DNA from: a virus
Strand: one strand, 5' to 3'
IMG/VR virus record: IMGVR_UViG_3300035698_027763
Coordinates: 1-22,419 of that record
DNA length: 22,419 nt
This document shows, one piece after another, positions 7,384-14,346 of the stretch (position 1 is the stretch's first letter; the number at the start of each line of letters is the position of its first letter). Under the pieces are notes generated by a model, which was not told the DNA's origin, ran no database searches, and was given only the letters and a program-made list of their open reading frames with translations. A program made the position numbers and the translations under genes.

Positions 7384-7740
7384 ATGGGAAACGCCCGCCA
7401 AGAAACACCGGTTGAAGTTGAAGGTACTATGGAAATCCGTTTGCTGGATGAGAAGAGCGATATTTGGTTTGTCTCTGTCGGTGGCAGATCGTTCGATGTG
7501 ACTGGGAAAGAAAACGTTGCGGCTTGTATCAACGTGAACTTCACCAGCCCACTTGCGAAAATGCTGAAGAAGTTTCATTCAACAGAGTTCAACAAACATG
7601 ATGCCACCTTCATAATCTACGCTCCTGTTCCTGGCCGCCCTTTCTGGGCAACGACTACTGGATCTACCAAGGACTATAACGCAGATGTGCCTTGGTCAAA
7701 AAGCATGAAATCACCCGAAACCCTGGGAGCACTTACGTAA
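7384..7740 (+). CDS. Hypothetical protein between portal and prohead protease
   Basis: A 118-residue protein with an ideal SD (CAAGGAGAAAAGC) before its ATG. It reads as alternating strands and turns: VEVEGTMEIRLLDEKSDIWFVSVGGRSFDVTG, then a helical segment LAKMLKKFHSTEFNKH and an aromatic C-terminal part (IIYAPVPGRPFWAT). No membrane segment or catalytic motif is seen and the family is not recognised. Its place between portal and protease is where minor head or head-morphogenesis genes usually lie, so a small virion or assembly role is plausible. The next gene starts 12 bases after its stop. Confidence 0.55.
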   Translation: MGNARQETPVEVEGTMEIRLLDEKSDIWFVSVGGRSFDVTGKENVAACINVNFTSPLAKMLKKFHSTEFNKHDATFIIYAPVPGRPFWATTTGSTKDYNADVPWSKSMKSPETLGALT

Positions 7741-7752
7741 TAAGGAGAGGCC

Positions 7753-9276
7753 ATGCGGATCGAGGACATAACAGCACAAAAACTAGCCGGTATTGATACA
7801 GCAGAATTGCACCACTTACGCCTGCGATGTTTTCAGCTATGGTCAAAAGTCTACATAGACAGCAGGAGAACCTTCGAGAAGTCTATGTCCCGTGAAGATT
7901 TTCTGGCTAAGTACGTATTGCTGAAACGCGAAATGACCAAGAGGGGACTTCCTGTTTTACCAAAAGAACTCGACCGCGTTATAGTCAAGCAAGGCATCTA
8001 CGGCTTAGATGTACCCGCGCTTCCCGATATGGTCCTCGCGCGCGACTACGTGAGTGTTGCTGGCGACTTTGTTAAAAGTCCACGGCTTTCGGCTGGCGTA
8101 GATGTTGTATTCCATGCACATAGTGGCAGCCGGAACGAATTCTTCGAGAAGAAAGTTACTGAGGCGATAAGGAAGCAAATACCAAACAAAGCCTTACACC
8201 TGATCTATTCTGAAAGCGGTCCCGGTTCCGTCAATATCCCCATTTATGATCTGGTTTTACAGCCAAAAGGAGTTACCCGGAAAGCAAAGGGTGTAGTCAT
8301 AATTGCCGAACGGCAAAATGATGAGTTGAATTACCGGCATCTGGATGAATGGGATTCAAACAAGATGGCCGACTACATGGCTGTATCCAAACATCTGGAT
8401 GGCACAACCGTTTTAGAACTTGGCTGTGGTACAGGTCGAGTGCTTAAAAGACTGTCCCGATCAGGATTTACCGTACACGGAATTGACAAAAACATCATTG
8501 CCCGCAAATACTGCATGGCCAATAAAGTGAAATGCATGATGGGGGATTTAGAAAGAGGCACTCTACAGGAACTTGCAAAGGGGAGTGTTGACAATGTGAT
8601 CGGTTTGTACATCCTGGAATTCCTGGACAATCCGGAGTTGACAATATCCGAAGCCATTAGAATCGCAAAATCGAAAGTGATCTTTGTTATTGCTCTAGGA
8701 AGCAACCCGTCTCCAGGACAGAAGCATGTTTTTCAAACCGTCAGTGACTTGGAGAAGTTCTGCGGTAAGTCCAACCCAGGCAACGTAACAGTTGTAGATA
8801 ATGGCAGCACAGCTACAATAATTATCGAGGCCGACCAGGTGGCAGCCGTCTCTAAGACCGACTCCGGACAAAGCTTCTTCTCCGTCACTAAACAGGATGA
8901 GCAGATTGTTACTGGAGTCGTGTATTCCCCAAATGAAGTTGATACTCAGGGAGATTACACAACGTCTGATGAGATCCGTAAGGCTATGCATTACTTCATG
9001 GAACACGCTCAACAATATGGCGTTAACCATGAAGAAAGCTCGATTACTTTTGGTTTTGGGAAGGATCCCATTGGCAAAGTGCTTGAGTGCTACATAGTTC
9101 CAGTAACCTACAAGGCGGTATGCGCCAATGGAAGGACTGTTGAAGTAACGAAGGGGAGTTGGGTGTTGACCACCCGGGTCACTGACAAGGAGGTATGGGC
9201 TAAAATCAAAGCTGGCGAGATCACTGGCTATTCTTTTGGCGGTACCGCCAAGACAATCGCCGGGGCACATATTTGA
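7753..9276 (+). CDS. Fusion: NTase-like region + class I methyltransferase + XkdF-type prohead protease
   Basis: A 507-residue protein with AAGGAGAGG before its ATG. Residues 1-80 are a helical, basic region. Residues about 81-172 (GIYGLDVPALPD, SVAGDF, GVDVVF with D117, IPIYDLVLQP) resemble a degenerate nucleotidyltransferase-like fold. Residues 215-320 are a Rossmann methyltransferase: LELGCGTG at 221-228, acidic D245 in GIDKN, D265 in MMGDL, and a YILEFLDN motif near 286. Residues 378-500 match the XkdF family of serine prohead proteases: VTGVVYSPNEVDTQGDY, H426, then KGSWVLTTRV with candidate nucleophile S469, and IKAGEITGYSFGGT. The frame stops right after this core. The family's usual C-terminal tail appears instead at 9737. 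The XkdF and methyltransferase calls are strong and the NTase call is tentative. Confidence 0.8.
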   Translation: MRIEDITAQKLAGIDTAELHHLRLRCFQLWSKVYIDSRRTFEKSMSREDFLAKYVLLKREMTKRGLPVLPKELDRVIVKQGIYGLDVPALPDMVLARDYVSVAGDFVKSPRLSAGVDVVFHAHSGSRNEFFEKKVTEAIRKQIPNKALHLIYSESGPGSVNIPIYDLVLQPKGVTRKAKGVVIIAERQNDELNYRHLDEWDSNKMADYMAVSKHLDGTTVLELGCGTGRVLKRLSRSGFTVHGIDKNIIARKYCMANKVKCMMGDLERGTLQELAKGSVDNVIGLYILEFLDNPELTISEAIRIAKSKVIFVIALGSNPSPGQKHVFQTVSDLEKFCGKSNPGNVTVVDNGSTATIIIEADQVAAVSKTDSGQSFFSVTKQDEQIVTGVVYSPNEVDTQGDYTTSDEIRKAMHYFMEHAQQYGVNHEESSITFGFGKDPIGKVLECYIVPVTYKAVCANGRTVEVTKGSWVLTTRVTDKEVWAKIKAGEITGYSFGGTAKTIAGAHI

Positions 9277-9306
9277 CAATGCCAAAAAAAGAAGGAGGTG
9301 ATTACC

Positions 9307-9459
9307 ATGGGTACCGAGGAACTTGAAGTGCTGTTGAATTCCCTGTATAAGGAAGATGATGGGGAGGACGAGATCGCTGTTATAGCGTTTCCCTTCCCAC
9401 ATGGGCCGTCGATTCAGTTTGCGTGTTGCGTATATAGCTATTCTGGATATAGCTCATAA
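9307..9459 (+). CDS. Small 50-residue ORF with ideal ribosome binding site
   Basis: A 50-codon ORF whose ATG is preceded by AAGGAGGTGAT, close to a full match to the 16S rRNA anti-SD, with correct spacing. The protein is acidic in its first half (KEDDGEDE), then has a short hydrophobic strand (IAVIAFPF) and a Cys/Tyr/Ser-rich tail (CCVYSYSGYSS). It has no recognisable relatives from memory. It lies in the segment that separates the two apparent halves of the prohead protease and ends five bases before a strong promoter. The SD argues for real translation. Alternatively the SD is a relic or serves coupling with the protease stop 30 bases upstream. Confidence 0.5.
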   Translation: MGTEELEVLLNSLYKEDDGEDEIAVIAFPFPHGPSIQFACCVYSYSGYSS

Positions 9460-9463
9460 AGCC

Positions 9464-9493
9464 TTGACACACAAACAGCTCGTGTTGTATACT
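9464..9493 (+). promoter_or_regulatory. Near-consensus sigma70-type promoter
   Basis: TTGACA at 9464-9469 (perfect) and TATACT at 9488-9493 (five of six) are separated by 18 bases. This is the best promoter match in the window. Transcription would begin near 9500. What follows is not a gene start but a structured segment of about 200 nt ending in an intrinsic terminator, so it should produce a short RNA, or a longer one reading into the scaffold and capsid genes if the terminator is bypassed. Confidence 0.75.
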
Positions 9494-9539
9494 TAGCACA
9501 TACACAATACAACACCTGAACGACGACAGAACTAGAATC

Positions 9540-9573
9540 GTGGTAGGCTTGAGTATGTGGTAGGCTTGAGTAT
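9540..9573 (+). repeat. Perfect 17-nt tandem repeat
   Basis: Two adjacent identical copies of a 17-base unit, GTGGTAGGCTTGAGTAT, at 9540-9556 and 9557-9573. Each copy carries the half that forms the 12-bp stem (GTGGTAG pairs with CTACCAC at 9593-9599) and the half that can pair with the terminator arm (GCTTGAGTAT). Duplication therefore gives the RNA two equivalent choices for each pairing. Confidence 0.9.
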
Positions 9574-9630
9574 CATGTAAACTCTCTCAAATCTACCACG
9601 ATTCCACGTAAGTTTAGCTAGTTGAGATCT

Positions 9631-9701
9631 AAAAGATTAGATGCTCAAGCTAATGTCTAAGATTACATTGACATTGGCTGGAGCATCCGATCTTTTTTTT
9701 T
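9631..9701 (+). terminator. Strong intrinsic terminator
   Basis: A long hairpin followed by nine Ts (9693-9701). The outer stem pairs 9633-9646 with 9681-9694 (14 positions with one mismatch and one GU). After a single A/G mismatch, the inner stem pairs 9648-9657 with 9670-9679 (10 positions, one GU), with a 12-base loop. It should stop transcripts from the promoter at 9464 and also those coming from the upstream head genes, unless bypassed. Confidence 0.85.
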
Positions 9702-9736
9702 GGATTGCTCCATAAATTAAAAATTGGGTACTTACA

Positions 9737-10564
9737 ATGACATTAGACGAAACGCTACTGTTAATAAGAAAAGCCAGGAAGCTTCTTGATATAGAGGTGA
9801 ATGAGGTGTCTCTCGTCTCTTCACCTGCAACACGCAAGACGTTCCTCATCGTTAAAAGCGATAGTGCTCATGGAGGCACAAATAAAATGAATAAAGAACT
9901 GGTTGAACTATTGAAGAATCTGATTGGGGAAGACCTCGATACTGACCTAGATGCCGTTCTGAAGGGCGGAGATCCTGCTCAGGTCATCACACCCCTCATG
10001 ACTGCCTTGAAGGTGCTGGCTGGATACACAGATTCCGTACCTGATGACTTGCGAAAGTCCATGGTGGTCCTGGCGAAATATGCCGTATCTGGATACGGTA
10101 TGCCTGCACCGGAGAAATCTGCTGGTTTCACGCTGGATGATTTGGAGAAGGCTGGAAAGAAAGTCTCCAAAGACACGATAACCCAAATCGGCGAAGGGAT
10201 CAAAGCCATTTTCTCTGGAGTCAAGACACTGAACGACATTCTCCCTGAAGATAGCAGGATAACCAAGCAGGAAGATGTTCTTACCCCTGAAGCCCAGGTG
10301 CAGAAGACTCTTACTGGCGCTGTCGAAGCTCTACAGATTCAGATTACCACTCTTGAAGCTGACCTCAAGAAAGCAAAGAGTGGGGCTGAAGATGATACCG
10401 ATCCGGATCCACCAGATCCTGATCCAGCAACAAAAGCTCTTGCAGACAGACTTGCCGCGCTCGAGAAAGCAACTGCTGTCAAGAAAAGTATAGACGGTGA
10501 AGACATTCAGGACGATAAGTCCAATAAGGACTGGTGGCCCTCACTGGGACTTCCAGCCGAATAG
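9737..10564 (+). CDS. Prohead protease C-terminal tail fused to scaffold-like protein
   Basis: A 275-residue protein. Residues 15-42 (LLDIEVNEVSLVSSPATRKTF, then LIVKS) match the C-terminal tail of XkdF-type prohead proteases, which normally follows the GYSFGGT strand that ends the gene at 9276. Residues 51-275 are acidic, helical and low in aromatics, with a DPDPPDPDP linker near 225 and a heptad-like helix after it (LADRLAALEKA), as in capsid scaffolds. The ATG at 9737 has no good SD. An in-frame ATG at 9887 has TGGAGG about 10 bases upstream and would make a clean scaffold protein, so two products are possible. It lies just before the major capsid gene, the usual scaffold position. Confidence 0.65.
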   Translation: MTLDETLLLIRKARKLLDIEVNEVSLVSSPATRKTFLIVKSDSAHGGTNKMNKELVELLKNLIGEDLDTDLDAVLKGGDPAQVITPLMTALKVLAGYTDSVPDDLRKSMVVLAKYAVSGYGMPAPEKSAGFTLDDLEKAGKKVSKDTITQIGEGIKAIFSGVKTLNDILPEDSRITKQEDVLTPEAQVQKTLTGAVEALQIQITTLEADLKKAKSGAEDDTDPDPPDPDPATKALADRLAALEKATAVKKSIDGEDIQDDKSNKDWWPSLGLPAE

Positions 10565-10615
10565 GACATCCGACTTCGCCTTGATTGTCATGTAATATAA
10601 AGAGGAGTGATTCTA

Positions 10616-11740
10616 ATGCTAACCAACAGAGACTTTCTCTCCCAAGCAAAAAAGGTATCGACCATCAAGAAGATGATCTCTCTGTCCTCGATAACTCTTT
10701 CCGCGAAAGAAGCGGATAGGTTTCTCTTGGCTGCCTGGGATGAGTCCGTACTGAAAGACAATGCCCGCCTTGTCCTAATGGCTGGCGAAACAAAGAACAT
10801 CCGCGCACTTGGTGCCGGCACAACCAGGATACTCCATCCTGCATCAACTTTCTCTTCGGCTGACTACAAGGAAGCCTTTGATCATGACTTGATCGAACTT
10901 GTAAGCAAGCACATGCGTTGCTGCGTTGTGATTTACGACACTGACTTGGAAGACATCAATGTCGGAACCGAAGCAGAGTTCAAGAATCACATCATGAAAA
11001 TGATCTCCGTCAAGATTGCTTCTGAGTTGGAGGAGTTGTACTGGATCTCCGACGAAGAAGACTTGAGCGAATTCGACGATACGGATGCAAGGAGCCTGAT
11101 GAATGGATGGCGCTACAGGCTGGATCATAGCCAGTCTGGCGAAGCCTACGAAAATGACGTTACTGGCTCCACGGTCATACTGGATGCTAGCAACACGGTT
11201 ACAGCCATTAAAGCCAGCTACTCCCTCAGCACCACTAATGAGATCGTGGAACGCGATTCCAGTGCTCCCTTCGATCAGGAGTACAAGTTTGCAAAGATGC
11301 TGGAATACCTACCCTCCCGATATAAGATTGGCGGGTTGAACAAACTCCGATTCTTTGCGAACGATCAGCATATTGCCAGATACATCGAGGCGCTTTCCAA
11401 AAGGGGAACAATTCTGGGAGATGCCGCCATTCTTGGCACAGCGGCTCCACGATATGGCACTGTCCCTATCGTGCAGGTACCGCAATTCCCCACAACGCTG
11501 AAAATAGCCTCTGACGATGTACAGCATGAACGTATCGACGAGGATAGTCCTGGTGCCCTGTCTGACTGCGTACTTACTACAGCAAATAACTTCGTGGTTG
11601 GTATACAGCGGAAATTGACGATGGAGTCAGAGCGTTCGGCTGCTGACGAAGCAACCTATTTCTTCTTTGGTATCCGAGCATGTGCTGTCCTGGAAGATGT
11701 CGCCGCAGCCGTTCTTCTGAAACGACTCGCACTTCCGTAA
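10616..11740 (+). CDS. Major capsid protein (HK97 fold, probable)
   Basis: A 374-residue protein. The ATG at 10616 is chosen because AGAGGAG lies 8 bases upstream. An in-frame GTG at 10607 falls inside that SD. The N-terminal 50 residues are helical and basic, like the delta or N-arm region. The segment IELVSKHMRCCVVIYDTDLEDINVG resembles the capsid family in which a long spine helix (EFKNHIMKMISVKIASELEELYW) follows the strand and loop. The C-terminal part (TVPIVQVPQFP, NFVVGIQRKLTMESERSA, TYFFFGIRACAVLEDVAAAVLL) fits the P-domain strands and A-domain of HK97-like capsids. Position after scaffold and protease, and before virion proteins, supports it strongly. The fold call is by pattern and context. 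Confidence 0.8.
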   Translation: MLTNRDFLSQAKKVSTIKKMISLSSITLSAKEADRFLLAAWDESVLKDNARLVLMAGETKNIRALGAGTTRILHPASTFSSADYKEAFDHDLIELVSKHMRCCVVIYDTDLEDINVGTEAEFKNHIMKMISVKIASELEELYWISDEEDLSEFDDTDARSLMNGWRYRLDHSQSGEAYENDVTGSTVILDASNTVTAIKASYSLSTTNEIVERDSSAPFDQEYKFAKMLEYLPSRYKIGGLNKLRFFANDQHIARYIEALSKRGTILGDAAILGTAAPRYGTVPIVQVPQFPTTLKIASDDVQHERIDEDSPGALSDCVLTTANNFVVGIQRKLTMESERSAADEATYFFFGIRACAVLEDVAAAVLLKRLALP

Positions 11741-11753
11741 GGGTTGATTGAAA

Positions 11754-12050
11754 ATGACAACATGGAACATTTATAATCACGGTGCCACTCAGATAATCCC
11801 CTCTAGCGTGGGTGCTGTCACCCTGTTGGGAAACGACATGGTGTCCTCCGACGATCCGGAGCTTGTTGAATACTTACGTAAATTCCCCGGGATAGAAGTA
11901 AAGGAGTTCATTCCTGATCCTCGGGAGAAGATGCACGTAAGAGACCTTATCAGCATAGCTTCAAAGAAAGGTCTTCCCGGATTGTTTGGATCGTCCAAAG
12001 CTAAGGTGCTTACACTGTTGCGGCGTCATGACAAAAACGATAAGGAGTGA
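11754..12050 (+). CDS. Small virion-module protein with SAP/Rho-N-like C-terminus
   Basis: A 98-residue protein 13 bases after the capsid stop. AGGG lies about 10 bases before the ATG. A TTG at 11748 is the alternative start. The N-terminal half is beta-like (NHGATQIIPSSVGAVTLLGNDMV). The C-terminal segment HVRDLISIASKKGLPGLFGSSKAKVLTLLRRHD has the helix-extended-helix form of SAP, HeH or Rho-N-terminal domains (Leu-x-x-Ile-Ala-x-x-x-Gly-Leu...Lys-x-x-Leu-x-x-Leu), often seen in small proteins next to phage capsid genes. It could be a head-completion or capsid-associated protein. The function is inferred from context. Confidence 0.55.
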   Translation: MTTWNIYNHGATQIIPSSVGAVTLLGNDMVSSDDPELVEYLRKFPGIEVKEFIPDPREKMHVRDLISIASKKGLPGLFGSSKAKVLTLLRRHDKNDKE

Positions 12051-12055
12051 TACAA

Positions 12056-14212
12056 ATGTCTGCTGTAGATATAGTCACTAGCCTAAAGGAAGGTCGTATC
12101 AGCATAGGTCTTGCCAAGATGCTGTACGATGCTTTCAATGACGGCTTTGACAACGACATAAGACTTGCATATGGCAACAAAATCGTCTTGGAAGATACAA
12201 ATGGGACTGACGTTGAGATATACGTCGCTGGCTCAGTGCTGGTCATTCCCGTAACGTCAGCCACCACAACTGCTGATTCCGTGGCTTGGGGCTTTGGCTC
12301 CGGCACGGATGTCACCTTTACTTTTGATGGGGTGGACACATTGGACATCCTTTGCCCCGTGGCGGATGATACTGTAATCGCCTGGGGCGATGGTACGAAT
12401 AGTTTCGACCAGATATTCTACTTTGAGACTGCGGGCCACCTCGTAACCTTTGACGCCAGTGCAAATTTCATCTACATCAATGGCGTTGATCTGAATTTGA
12501 TGGATAGCGACTTTCTGTACTTTGGCGATGCCTGGGATGTGCAGATCCGGTGGGATGGCACCGACCTCGACATCCTGGCACTTGCCGATGATTCAGTAAT
12601 CAAATTCGGAGATGGCACGGAGAGCTTCGACATCTGGATCTACGGTGAATCCGCCAGCGACAACATCATCTTTGATGCTTCTGGCAAGATCCTGAATTTC
12701 GATGGTATCGACGTTCAATTGGAAGATGACGACATACTGTCCTTCGGAGACTCCAAAGACGTAACCATTACTTGGGCAGCCGGTGGTGGATTGAATATAA
12801 CCTGCGCTGCTGATAACACTGTAGTTACCTGGGGCGCTACAGGCAATTCATTCGACATGGTTTGGTATGGCAGCACTTCTGCCATAACCATGACTGTCGA
12901 CACTTCAGAAAACATACTGACCTTTAACGGTATGGACATATATCTCGATGATGCTGATAATATCAGCTTCGGAGACGATCAGGATGCCATACTCCAGTGG
13001 GATGCTACAATCCTAAGTCTGCTTGCTGCCGCAGATGATTCAGTGTTCAAGATTGGCGATGGTACGGAAAGCTGGGATATCTGGATCTACGGTGAGACTG
13101 CCGATGACAACATCATCTTCAAGGCTTCTAGCAAGATCATGCAATTTGACGGCATTGATCTTATGCTTGAAGATGATGACATTCTCAACTTTGGAAACGT
13201 CAAAGACGTTGGTATTACTTGGGCAGCCAGTGGTGGATTGAATATAACCTGCGCCGCAGACAACACAGTCATTACCTGGGGAGCGGAAGGCAACTCATTC
13301 GACACAATATGGCGTCTTTCCACCGCGGCCACGACAATCACCATTGACGCTTCGGAAGACACCATCACGATGGATGATGTCGATATGTATTTTGGTGATA
13401 ATGACAACATCAGTTTTGGCGATTCGCAGGATTTTGTTCTGCAATTCACCACGAAGCTGACGTTGACCACCGGCACTGATGACTTGGTGTTTGAAATTGG
13501 CAACGGTACGAACTCCATTGACGTTACTGTGTTTGGTAACACAGCAAGCGACTCCATCAAATTCGACGCTTCTGGTAATGTCATGACCTTTAACGGCATA
13601 GACCTGTATTTTGATGACGCCGATGTGCTTGCCTTTGGTGATGACCAGGATGTAACCGTGACCTTCGATGGCACCAGCCTAATCGTAACTGCTGCCGCCG
13701 ACGATGCTGTAATCGAGATCGGCGACTCTGCCGTAACGCAAAAGTCGTTTGACGTGAAAATCTATGGCGATGCTGCTAACGGCGCTGATTACTTCCTGTT
13801 CGACGCTGGAGCATCCGCGCTGAGTTGGGCGGGTGCCGCCAACCTAGCACTGAGCACGTACACGCACAACAAGATCACGGCCAAGACCGCTGACTATACA
13901 GTCGTCGCTGCCGATACTGGCACGATCTTTACCACTGTTGGAAGTGGGGTGGATGTGGAGTTCACGCTTCCCACCGAAGCCGCAGGACTGGTTTACGAAT
14001 TCTACATGGCGGTAGATTTCGAGTTGAAGGTTACTTCCGCAACGGGTAACAATATCATCGGATATAATGATGCTGCCGCAAGCAGCATCGTCTTCACCAC
14101 TGCAACCGAACACATCGGCGCATGGGTCAAAGTGGTCTGTGACGGAACTTACTGGCTCTGTACTTACTCCGGCGGCGGAACTGGCACGGAATACACGATG
14201 TCTTTCGCATAG
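12056..14212 (+). CDS. Large repetitive virion surface / capsid decoration protein
   Basis: A 718-residue protein with an ideal SD (TAAGGAG) 8 bases before ATG 12056. After a short helical N-terminus, residues about 85-593 form seven repeats of about 75 residues. Each unit runs D-V-x-I-x-W, then AADDSVIxxGDGTxSFDIWIYG, then DNIIFDASGxILxFDGIDL, then a D-rich turn ending FGD. The Asp-rich loops may bind calcium. Residues 601-718 form a different C-terminal domain (KTADYTVVAADTGTIFTT, then EFTLPTEAAGLVYEF and WVKVVCDGTYWLC) of a kind common at the ends of phage surface proteins. The position directly after the capsid genes suggests a decoration or capsid-fibre protein. No enzyme motif is present. 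Confidence 0.65.
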   Translation: MSAVDIVTSLKEGRISIGLAKMLYDAFNDGFDNDIRLAYGNKIVLEDTNGTDVEIYVAGSVLVIPVTSATTTADSVAWGFGSGTDVTFTFDGVDTLDILCPVADDTVIAWGDGTNSFDQIFYFETAGHLVTFDASANFIYINGVDLNLMDSDFLYFGDAWDVQIRWDGTDLDILALADDSVIKFGDGTESFDIWIYGESASDNIIFDASGKILNFDGIDVQLEDDDILSFGDSKDVTITWAAGGGLNITCAADNTVVTWGATGNSFDMVWYGSTSAITMTVDTSENILTFNGMDIYLDDADNISFGDDQDAILQWDATILSLLAAADDSVFKIGDGTESWDIWIYGETADDNIIFKASSKIMQFDGIDLMLEDDDILNFGNVKDVGITWAASGGLNITCAADNTVITWGAEGNSFDTIWRLSTAATTITIDASEDTITMDDVDMYFGDNDNISFGDSQDFVLQFTTKLTLTTGTDDLVFEIGNGTNSIDVTVFGNTASDSIKFDASGNVMTFNGIDLYFDDADVLAFGDDQDVTVTFDGTSLIVTAAADDAVIEIGDSAVTQKSFDVKIYGDAANGADYFLFDAGASALSWAGAANLALSTYTHNKITAKTADYTVVAADTGTIFTTVGSGVDVEFTLPTEAAGLVYEFYMAVDFELKVTSATGNNIIGYNDAAASSIVFTTATEHIGAWVKVVCDGTYWLCTYSGGGTGTEYTMSFA
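12308..13834 (+). repeat. Seven-unit coding repeat of about 75 codons
   Basis: The repeat units begin near residues 85, 161, 235, 310, 384, 459 and 532 of the 718-residue protein, spaced 73-76 residues. Units 3 and 5 share almost identical DNA: a stretch starting at 12770 recurs at 13217 (447 bases apart) with the same GGTGGATTGAATATAACC core and only scattered changes nearby. Units 2 and 4 are also similar. This indicates that a two-unit block was duplicated more recently than the rest. Confidence 0.8.
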
Positions 14213-14256
14213 AAACTGTCAACTAACCAACCTACTGTTTCGATCGTCTAGCATTT

Positions 14257-14308
14257 GCGTAAGTAGCTCCGGGTCCTGCAGGACCAGCGTTGGGGGAGTT
14301 ACTTACGC
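14257..14308 (+). other. Intergenic hairpin (possible terminator or RNA processing site)
   Basis: A 14-bp stem with one GU pairs 14257-14270 with 14295-14308. Inside it is a perfect 14-base palindrome, GGTCCTGCAGGACC (14272-14285), that can form its own small hairpin. The next bases are a pyrimidine stretch (CCCTTCTCTTTT) rather than a clean T run, so termination would be partial at best. It lies in the 134-base gap between the repetitive surface protein and the next gene. It could adjust expression between these genes or protect the upstream message. Confidence 0.6.
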
Positions 14309-14346
14309 ATCCCTTCTCTTTTACCTAACGCAAGGAGATATTAAAA

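Larger units (their letters stand above)
9500..9701 (+). ncRNA. Structured small RNA or attenuated leader
   Basis: The segment between the promoter and the terminator has no ORF of note but strong secondary structure. A 12-bp perfect stem pairs 9535-9546 with 9593-9604 and encloses most of a tandem repeat, with a further 5-bp helix (9566-9570 with 9586-9590) inside it. Then follows a linker and the long terminator hairpin at 9631-9694. Both repeat copies (9547-9556 and 9564-9574) can instead pair with 9640-9650, the 5' arm of the terminator, giving about 11 bp with one GU. It may be a trans-acting phage sRNA, or a leader controlling transcription of the scaffold and capsid genes by attenuation. 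It matches no class I recognise. Confidence 0.6.

Noticed and set aside
8695-9402. Long antisense open frame opposite the protease region
   Set aside because: Composition is that of a shadow frame, while the + strand has clear XkdF and methyltransferase motifs.
9500-9701. Retron-type or TnpB-associated RNA
   Set aside because: No reverse transcriptase or TnpB-like gene is present in the window, and no flanking inverted repeats of the expected type were seen.
9277-9736. Group I or group II intron in the protease gene
   Set aside because: No convincing group I core or group II domain V was found, and an internal promoter with a hairpin plus nine Ts fits a terminated transcript better. Splicing cannot be fully excluded without RNA data.
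12308-13834. CRISPR array from regularly spaced repeats
   Set aside because: The spacing of about 225 bases, imperfect copies and an open reading frame throughout show protein repeats, not short repeats with spacers.
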